Notes under the pieces: model-generated | Told to the model about the DNA's origin: nothing | Seen by the model: only the letters and a program-made list of their open reading frames with translations | Databases searched by the model: none | Shown: piece after piece, positions 7,491 to 12,714 of the stretch | Position numbering within the stretch: the first letter of the stretch is position 1 | Layout: the number at the start of each line of letters is the position of its first letter | Origin: an uncultured Bacteroidota bacterium | GTDB taxonomy: Bacteria; Bacteroidota; Bacteroidia; Chitinophagales; Saprospiraceae | Length of the DNA: 12,714 bases | Assembly: GCA_937952445.1 (NCBI GenBank) | Contig: CALGAA010000377.1 | Location: 1 to 12,714, forward strand | Direction of reading: 5' to 3' | Program-made: the position numbers and the translations under genes

Positions 7491-9235
7491 TTCGAATACC
7501 CCTGATTCTGAACCAGATACCCTTCCACGTTGGATGCTCCGTCAATGGCTTCCTGCGGTATTGGGAACAACCGATGATGCACATTATCACTGGTTTTTTC
7601 GGTCCAGGTATCCTCATAATGCCCAAAACGGATCTGATCAGTCCTTCTGAATCCCTCCCAATACAACTCGAATCCCCGCTCCCGGTAGATCCCTTCCAGG
7701 TCAATTGAATCCCAGGGTTTGGGGATGGGGGCACGTGCGGTTCTGGATGTCCGTACAGCATTGACATCAGCCAAAGCCCCTGCCGCATCGCCATTTCGCA
7801 TTTTGGCTTCGGCGCGCATGAGATATATTTCTGCAAGTCGCATCAAAACAAGATCCACGCTGCTGTAATTATTCGCATTTGGAGAAGTCCGGCTAAACTG
7901 GTATTTGGCAACCCGATAACCTTTGGAATGCCGACGGCCTTCGTTGGAAAAATCCACCTGTAATTCGTGATCGACATAACCGACGTCTTTATCCGGTCCA
8001 TTACCTTTGATCTGCTTGACCGGATAGATTCGGTATCCACCATCACAGGTATAAAAGGAACCATTTTCATCTTTTCTGGGCCCCCAAATCACTCCCCGAA
8101 GAATGCCCCGGTCCATTTCAAAATCCTGCGCAGCAATACAGTAATAATGATCTGCGTCATTCAGGGGAGAAAGCCCGGTCAGATCCTGTAATTCCTCCGG
8201 AATATTTTGATTTCTCTGAAAAAATCGTGGGTCAGCATCCGCCGGATCCACATCCCCGTATGCATCCACCCAGGTTTGGTAAAAATCGGGGGTAACAGCG
8301 GGACCATCGGTACCGTCTGCGCTGGGAAATTCCGGTCGCGGAAACCAGGATCCTGCTACGGACCAATACGCCCAGCGACTGTGCTCTCTTTCTAATACGC
8401 CACGCATATCCAGCGCAAAAATCAACTCCGGATTATCGTGGTTGTCATCGTTGAACAAGGCAAAATACTCCGGTGAAAATGAAAATTGCCCCGAGTTGAT
8501 GATCTGATCGGTGTACTGGATTACCCTGGACATATCCTGGGACGTAAAATCAGGTGTTCCATAGGGATCCCGATACACGGGGGCATTCAGGTACAACCGT
8601 GCCAAAAAACCCTGTACTGCTGCCTGCGTAAGCCGTCCTGGTCCCCGAGTGGTATTGATGACATCCACGACGGACAACAACTCACTCTCAATGTATTCAA
8701 TCGCTTCCTGCCCCCGTAAAACCTCAGAAAGTTCATTGGAATTTTCTTTTTTAAATACCAGTCCCCAGCTATCGAGCATCAGCATATTAAGGTAAGCCCG
8801 CAAGGCGATCATTTCATATAGCGCTCCCCGGGCCTCGGTATTGCCATCATCAGCGAGGGGGCGGAGTACCTCAATGGCTGTCAGGGCCCTCGAAATATTC
8901 CGGGCCACTTCATTCCACCCACTCCGAACCAAATCGTTTCCCGGCGAAATGTTGTGGGTATGAGCCTCCAGGAATTTCCCCCCGTCAAACCAATCCACCC
9001 CGCCCCGGTAGGGCAAAATGGCCTCATCCGCAGCTATCAATTGTAAACCGTAATAATTCGTATGCCGCCACGTCCAGATAACCTGTCCGTAGGCCGGTGC
9101 GATAGCTCCACTAATCAGTTCCGCCTGTCCGCTGCCCTGAAGCGATTCATCGAGTACATCCTCGGCCAGATCCGTGCAGCCCCACAGAAAACCGATCATC
9201 ATACCGGCGATTATGGCATGGTTTATATTTTTCAT
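7487..9235 (-). CDS. SusD/RagB-family nutrient-binding outer-membrane lipoprotein
   Basis: Surface lipoprotein that caps the SusC channel and binds the ligand before import. A lipoprotein signal precedes Cys20 (MMIGFLWGC), where the mature lipidated protein would begin. Typical SusD features are the N-terminal helical region with RGALYEMIALRAYLNMLMLDSWG (split here by family-typical residues), GFLARLYLNA, the C-terminal LVLMRLAEIYLMRAEAK helix, RGFELYWEGFRRTDQIRFG and the ending LFPIPQEAIDG with GYLVQNQGY. At 582 aa it is at the long end of normal. It starts 18 nt after the stop of the intact susC, so the two form the standard SusCD operon pair. The imported substrate cannot be judged from the sequence; SusCD pairs serve glycans, but also peptides and other polymers. 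Confidence 0.95.
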   Translation of the reverse strand: MKNINHAIIAGMMIGFLWGCTDLAEDVLDESLQGSGQAELISGAIAPAYGQVIWTWRHTNYYGLQLIAADEAILPYRGGVDWFDGGKFLEAHTHNISPGNDLVRSGWNEVARNISRALTAIEVLRPLADDGNTEARGALYEMIALRAYLNMLMLDSWGLVFKKENSNELSEVLRGQEAIEYIESELLSVVDVINTTRGPGRLTQAAVQGFLARLYLNAPVYRDPYGTPDFTSQDMSRVIQYTDQIINSGQFSFSPEYFALFNDDNHDNPELIFALDMRGVLEREHSRWAYWSVAGSWFPRPEFPSADGTDGPAVTPDFYQTWVDAYGDVDPADADPRFFQRNQNIPEELQDLTGLSPLNDADHYYCIAAQDFEMDRGILRGVIWGPRKDENGSFYTCDGGYRIYPVKQIKGNGPDKDVGYVDHELQVDFSNEGRRHSKGYRVAKYQFSRTSPNANNYSSVDLVLMRLAEIYLMRAEAKMRNGDAAGALADVNAVRTSRTARAPIPKPWDSIDLEGIYRERGFELYWEGFRRTDQIRFGHYEDTWTEKTSDNVHHRLFPIPQEAIDGASNVEGYLVQNQGYSN

Positions 9236-9253
9236 GGTTTCTTATTTTTTAAA

Positions 9254-12250
9254 TTAAAAGGTGACATTGAGGCTAAGCACAAAAGTTCTCGGTTTGGGAT
9301 AATTGTAGTAATCGATTCCAAACGTCTGAATTCCATCAATCGACAAATTGGAATTGATTTCAGGATCAAATCCGCTGTAGTCGGTCAACACAAATAGATT
9401 CTGACCGGTAAGCGCCAGGCGCAAATTCTTGACAATCCCGGTTCGGGCTAAAATCTCCGGATTGAGATTGTACCCAAAGGTCATATTATTTAACCTCAAA
9501 AAAGCCCCATTTTCGAGATACCGTGTAGACACCTCATTTGAATTGGTGAAGTCTTCATTCGGGTACTGGACCGCCAGATCAGTGGTATTGAAATTGGACG
9601 CTAACAGACCTTTCGTAAACAGAGACATCGCCGTATGATTGTAAATGTGATTCCCCGACACTCCGTTAAAATTCACGCCGAGGTCAAACTGATTGTATTG
9701 TAAATTGAGGTGGAATGCATAGAGCAAATCAGGCAGTGCCGTACCCACCACCAAACGATTATCGGACAGGACGCTCAGGCCATCTTCACCTATCCCCATA
9801 AATGTTTTCATGTAAAATGCTCCGATGGGCTCCCCGTTGATGTTTCCGTTGATCGTGGCCCCGGTTTGTCCGGCGCCCTGTGCCGCACCCGTTGTCAACA
9901 CCTTGTAGGGGGATTCTTTAACCGTATTACCAGTGTATGAGATATTCCCGCCGACATTATAGGAAAATGACCTGCCAGGATCGGATTGATAATCGAGCGC
10001 CAATTCAATTCCGCTATTTTGTATCTCCATATCGGGGATATTGGTCCAATATCGGTTGGTCGGTTGGATGGGATCGGTTGGGGTAACCTCCAGCAAAATA
10101 TTTCCCGATACTTTATTGAAATAATCAATCGTTCCCGAAAGTCGGCTATCCAGAAAACCAAAATCCAAACCAATGTTGTATTGCGTAGACACTTCCCATT
10201 GAATATCGGGATTCGCCAGGCGGGTAAAAATGGTGCCATAGGGATAATCCTCAATGGTGGATTCTGTCCCTTTGATGGGGTACGTGTCGTTGTTGTCCTT
10301 GCTATCTGTATAACTAAGCTTTGTAATTTTAGAAGGAATTTCCTGGTTACCGGTTTGTCCCCAACTCGCTCTGAGTTTTAAATTGCTCAGGCTACTCCAC
10401 GAATTTAGAAAATCTTCGTTCACGATATTCCAGCCCAGCGCTACGGAAGGAAAAATACCGTATTTGTTATTATCACCAAATTTGGAGGAACCATCCGCCC
10501 TCAGTGTAGCGGTAACCATATAAGTGTCCATAAACCCATAATTGACTCTACCAAAGAACGATTGCAATTCATTTCGGATGGCGTAACTATTCAGGTTGGT
10601 GGGTGTGCTTACCCCGCTAATCTGATCCTGGTATTTGGGATCAATGCCATTATCTGAGAACCCCTCGAGGTCAAATGACTTTTGATGTACAAAAATACGC
10701 TGGTACGTATGCCCAGCCAGGAAAGTAAAGGATTGGTTGTTCCGGTCCCAATTGTAGGTAAGCGTATTTTCTACCGATGAATTGGAATTGGTAGTATAAA
10801 TCGAACTCAGCGTTCCGTTGATCAAATCCTCGAGCAAAGGATAGGGTTTGAACTGGACATCCCGCTCATTGGTGGAATAATCCACGCCAAGATTGAGCCG
10901 ATAAACCAGGCCCGTAAAAAATTCAAAGGAAGGGGCAATGTTCGCAAGTATACGGTGATTGACCAACTGGTCGCTGTACACTTGTTCCCGGGCGATGGGA
11001 TTGAGTTTATTTTCGAGTAAGGTGGGTTGACCATTCGTGTACACAGGAGTGGTTGGATTGAGCAGAAGCATGTCCCCCACCATGGAACGAGAATCCGCTC
11101 GTTGGTTTTCGGTCCTGCTGGCGGCCACATTAAGTCCCACCCGCAATTTATCGTTCAATCCAATCTGAGACATATTAAAACGCCCCGAATATCTGGTCAG
11201 GTCATTGCCACGTAATATGCCTTCCTGATCATCCATCCCGATCGATGCATGGTATGTAAAATGATTGGCGCCGCCACTGAGGGCCAGGTTTACGTTGTTG
11301 GTCACAGCACGCCGGGAAAGTTCATTCTGCCAGTCAGTGTTGGAGCCTCCATCGTCGAGGGTTGCTCCTATAGCGTTAACCTGCCGGCGAAATTCATCTG
11401 CGCTGAAAACGGCGACTTTATTCGCCAGACTGGAAATTCCAGACGATAGGTTTACATCGATCATGGTACGTCCGGACTGACCTTTTTTCGTCGTAATGAC
11501 GATAACCCCGTTTGCAGCACGAGCACCGTAAATAGCAGCAGCGGAGGCATCTTTCAGGACATCAATACTTTCGATATCCTGGGGATTGATAAAATTGAGG
11601 GGATTGGTAGGGATTCCATTTCCGGAGTTGTCCAGAGCGAAACCATCCACCACATACAGGGGAGTCGTTCCGGATCTCAAACTTCCGATTCCCCGAATGA
11701 TGACATTCTGCTGGGAGCCAGGCTCACCACTAATATTGGTCACATTAACCCCGGCAACCTTACCCTGAAGCAACTGCCCGGGATTGGTCACTACCCCTTT
11801 GTTAAATGATTCGCTTTTCAGAGAGGAGATCGATCCCGTAACGTCCCTGCGTCGTTGGGTTCCGTATCCCACTACCACGACTTCATCGAGCAGTGCCACA
11901 TCACTTGACAAAGTCACGGTGAGTTGGGTCTGGCCCTCGACAGGGACCTCAAGAGTTTCATAGCCGATATACGAAAAAATTAATACGGCATCAGCGGCAA
12001 CATTGCTGAGTGTAAAATAACCCTCCACATCCGTGGAAGTACCCAGATCAGAGTCTTTGACGAGAACGTTCACTCCGATAAGTGGTTGGCCTGATTCATC
12101 AATTACCCTACCACTGACCTCGAGGAGAATGTAATCAGCATTGCGGACTTGCGGGAAGTGTGTCCGCAAAAGATGGTCTGGACTATCGGCTAAGGTCGGA
12201 GAGCAGAGAGCCATCAGGCTTAGTGCGTAAATTAGTTTGTAAGTATACAT
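9254..12250 (-). CDS. SusC/RagA-family TonB-dependent outer-membrane transporter
   Basis: TonB-powered outer-membrane beta-barrel that imports the ligand captured by SusD. I place the start at 12250 rather than the upstream in-frame ATG at 12307, because the 12250 start gives a clean signal peptide (MYTYKLIYALSLMALCSPTLA) and the 19 extra residues look like leader sequence. The 998-aa protein has a CarboxypepD_reg-like domain (about 44-115, VSGRVIDESGQPLIGVNV), the TonB-box region LDEVVVVGYG (121-130), the plug (about 133-255, NVIIRGIGSL, TPLYVVDG, SAAAIYGARAANGVIVITTK) and a C-terminal barrel ending in Phe (VLSLNVTF). There is no STN domain, so it is not expected to signal through a FecR. 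Length is normal for SusC. It is followed by susD after 18 nt. A candidate promoter and a hairpin lie upstream. Confidence 0.96.
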   Translation of the reverse strand: MYTYKLIYALSLMALCSPTLADSPDHLLRTHFPQVRNADYILLEVSGRVIDESGQPLIGVNVLVKDSDLGTSTDVEGYFTLSNVAADAVLIFSYIGYETLEVPVEGQTQLTVTLSSDVALLDEVVVVGYGTQRRRDVTGSISSLKSESFNKGVVTNPGQLLQGKVAGVNVTNISGEPGSQQNVIIRGIGSLRSGTTPLYVVDGFALDNSGNGIPTNPLNFINPQDIESIDVLKDASAAAIYGARAANGVIVITTKKGQSGRTMIDVNLSSGISSLANKVAVFSADEFRRQVNAIGATLDDGGSNTDWQNELSRRAVTNNVNLALSGGANHFTYHASIGMDDQEGILRGNDLTRYSGRFNMSQIGLNDKLRVGLNVAASRTENQRADSRSMVGDMLLLNPTTPVYTNGQPTLLENKLNPIAREQVYSDQLVNHRILANIAPSFEFFTGLVYRLNLGVDYSTNERDVQFKPYPLLEDLINGTLSSIYTTNSNSSVENTLTYNWDRNNQSFTFLAGHTYQRIFVHQKSFDLEGFSDNGIDPKYQDQISGVSTPTNLNSYAIRNELQSFFGRVNYGFMDTYMVTATLRADGSSKFGDNNKYGIFPSVALGWNIVNEDFLNSWSSLSNLKLRASWGQTGNQEIPSKITKLSYTDSKDNNDTYPIKGTESTIEDYPYGTIFTRLANPDIQWEVSTQYNIGLDFGFLDSRLSGTIDYFNKVSGNILLEVTPTDPIQPTNRYWTNIPDMEIQNSGIELALDYQSDPGRSFSYNVGGNISYTGNTVKESPYKVLTTGAAQGAGQTGATINGNINGEPIGAFYMKTFMGIGEDGLSVLSDNRLVVGTALPDLLYAFHLNLQYNQFDLGVNFNGVSGNHIYNHTAMSLFTKGLLASNFNTTDLAVQYPNEDFTNSNEVSTRYLENGAFLRLNNMTFGYNLNPEILARTGIVKNLRLALTGQNLFVLTDYSGFDPEINSNLSIDGIQTFGIDYYNYPKPRTFVLSLNVTF

Positions 12251-12418
12251 TAAATTACCATTTTCAAATTTGTTTAGAATCAACCACAACCCAAAAGTTT
12301 CTCCCAATGAAAAAGTGCACGCTGTTTTTACTCACTGAGCCTCGTTAATTAGTCCGATTATTAAAGGAGCATTCCCATTCCCGGATTATTTACTTCCCCT
12401 ACTCACCTTCGTCAAAAC

Positions 12419-12450
12419 CTGTTTCTGGAATGACTTCCATTCCAGAACAG
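12419..12450 (-). other. Strong stem-loop in the presumed susC leader
   Basis: TTCTGGAATG (12423-12432) pairs perfectly with CATTCCAGAA (12438-12447) around a 5-nt loop. After a single unpaired base (12422), CTG (12419-12421) pairs with CAG (12448-12450), giving 13 bp in all. In the leftward direction it is followed by a weak T stretch (GGTTTTG), so it could be an attenuator or terminator-like element. It could instead be a DNA dyad bound by a regulator. It lies about 170-200 nt before the susC start. Confidence 0.6.
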
Positions 12451-12512
12451 ACCTAATGAAAGCAACATTTCTTAATTGAAAGTTTAACCTCAATCACACC
12501 TGCAAATTTACC

Positions 12513-12545
12513 TTAAGAAAATGACATCACCTAATTTTTTACAAA
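12513..12545 (-). promoter_or_regulatory. Candidate Bacteroidetes-type promoter of susCD
   Basis: On the minus strand TTTG (12545-12542) is followed after 21 nt by TAAATTTG (12520-12513), an exact fit to the Bacteroidetes TTTG-N19-21-TAnnTTTG pattern. Transcription would start near 12506, giving a leader of about 255 nt that contains the hairpin at 12419-12450. It is the only full match I found upstream of this gene. Confidence 0.45.
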
Positions 12546-12592
12546 CATGCACCATGTATTAATATGTTTTTAATCTTAATTTAATGCAAACT

Positions 12593-12662
12593 GGCTGGTG
12601 GATGGTGGATGGTGGCTATTGGCTATTGGATGGTGGCTGTTGGCTGTTGGCTATTGGCTATT
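12593..12662 (+). repeat. Tandem heptanucleotide repeat, ten units
   Basis: Seventy bases divide exactly into ten 7-nt units. The first is GGCTGGT. The others are GGATGGT (units 2, 3, 6), GGCTATT (units 4, 5, 9, 10) and GGCTGTT (units 7, 8). All start with GG and keep T at positions 4 and 7. The array ends cleanly at 12662. It lies upstream of the susC promoter candidate. A seven-base period cannot keep a reading frame, so it is not a coding repeat; such arrays expand and contract by slippage. Confidence 0.9.
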
Positions 12663-12714
12663 CAATGTCGTTTAGTTAAGGAAATAGTCTTACATTTACA
12701 GGGTATATAGGGGA

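Larger units (their letters stand above)
12251..12714. other. Upstream region of the intact susC
   Basis: This 464-nt region has no gene that I can support. From the start codon outward it holds a presumed leader, a strong hairpin (12419-12450), a promoter candidate (12513-12545) and a ten-unit heptanucleotide array (12593-12662). The last 52 bases show nothing I can identify. The next gene to the right lies outside the window. Confidence 0.6.

Noticed and set aside
7369..7836. 155-codon minus-strand frame overlapping the susD 3' end
   Set aside because: It overlaps the well-supported SusD C-terminus in another frame, and its composition is not protein-like.
12251..12307. Upstream in-frame ATG extending the intact SusC by 19 residues
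   Set aside because: The extension would place the signal peptide internally; the start at 12250 gives a standard signal peptide at the N-terminus.
12663..12714. Possible end of an insertion sequence at the right edge, next to the heptamer array
   Set aside because: No transposase, no inverted-repeat partner and no target duplication can be seen inside the window.

Overview
The window looks like chromosomal DNA of a member of the Bacteroidota, probably an environmental Saprospiria- or Cytophagia-like lineage. The evidence is two SusC/RagA-type TonB-dependent outer-membrane transporters with the CarboxypepD_reg-like domain and the LDEVVVVGYG TonB-box region, a SusD/RagB lipoprotein, a FecR anti-sigma factor with a C-terminal DUF4974-like region, a Bacteroidetes family-1 ECF sigma factor, and candidate promoters of the Bacteroidetes TTTG/TAnnTTTG type. 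The exact lineage cannot be read from the sequence.

Left part (1-4097): a trans-envelope signalling locus. An ECF sigma factor gene (3567-4097, +) is transcribed away from a fecR anti-sigma gene (3204-2254, -). The fecR gene is followed after 63 nt by a SusC-like transporter (2190 to beyond position 1, -) carrying an N-terminal STN signalling domain, the kind that talks to FecR. This susC is broken. About 10 nt are missing inside the conserved NGV-(V/I)-(V/L)-I-TTK segment of the plug domain, near 1078-1080. The protein shifts frame there and stops at 988. The original frame resumes immediately after the lesion and stays open to the window edge, so it is a recent single-lesion pseudogene or an assembly error.

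Middle (4098-5978): an unrecognised 306-aa helical, TPR-like soluble protein (+) lies tail to tail, 15 nt apart, with a type I methionine aminopeptidase (-) that keeps all five metal ligands.

Right part (6048-12250, all -): an intact susC-susD pair separated by 18 nt, followed by a secreted alkaline-phosphatase/sulfatase-superfamily hydrolase, followed by the aminopeptidase. This resembles a small nutrient-uptake locus: an outer-membrane pore (SusC), its surface lid lipoprotein (SusD) and a periplasmic or surface hydrolase. The substrate cannot be read from the sequence. This second SusC has no STN domain, so it is probably not a signalling transporter.

Noncoding structure: upstream of the intact susC there is a candidate promoter about 260 nt before the start codon, a strong hairpin in the presumed leader, and further out exactly ten tandem heptanucleotide units (12593-12662). 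Between susD and the hydrolase gene there is a degenerate 51-bp tandem duplication and another candidate promoter. The fecR/sigma divergent region holds an AT-rich dyad and a 13-bp direct repeat. I saw no tRNA, rRNA, CRISPR array or transposase, and no obvious novel multi-gene defence or biosynthetic system. The most notable points are the broken signalling transporter, the structured intergenic repeats and the unrecognised 306-aa protein.
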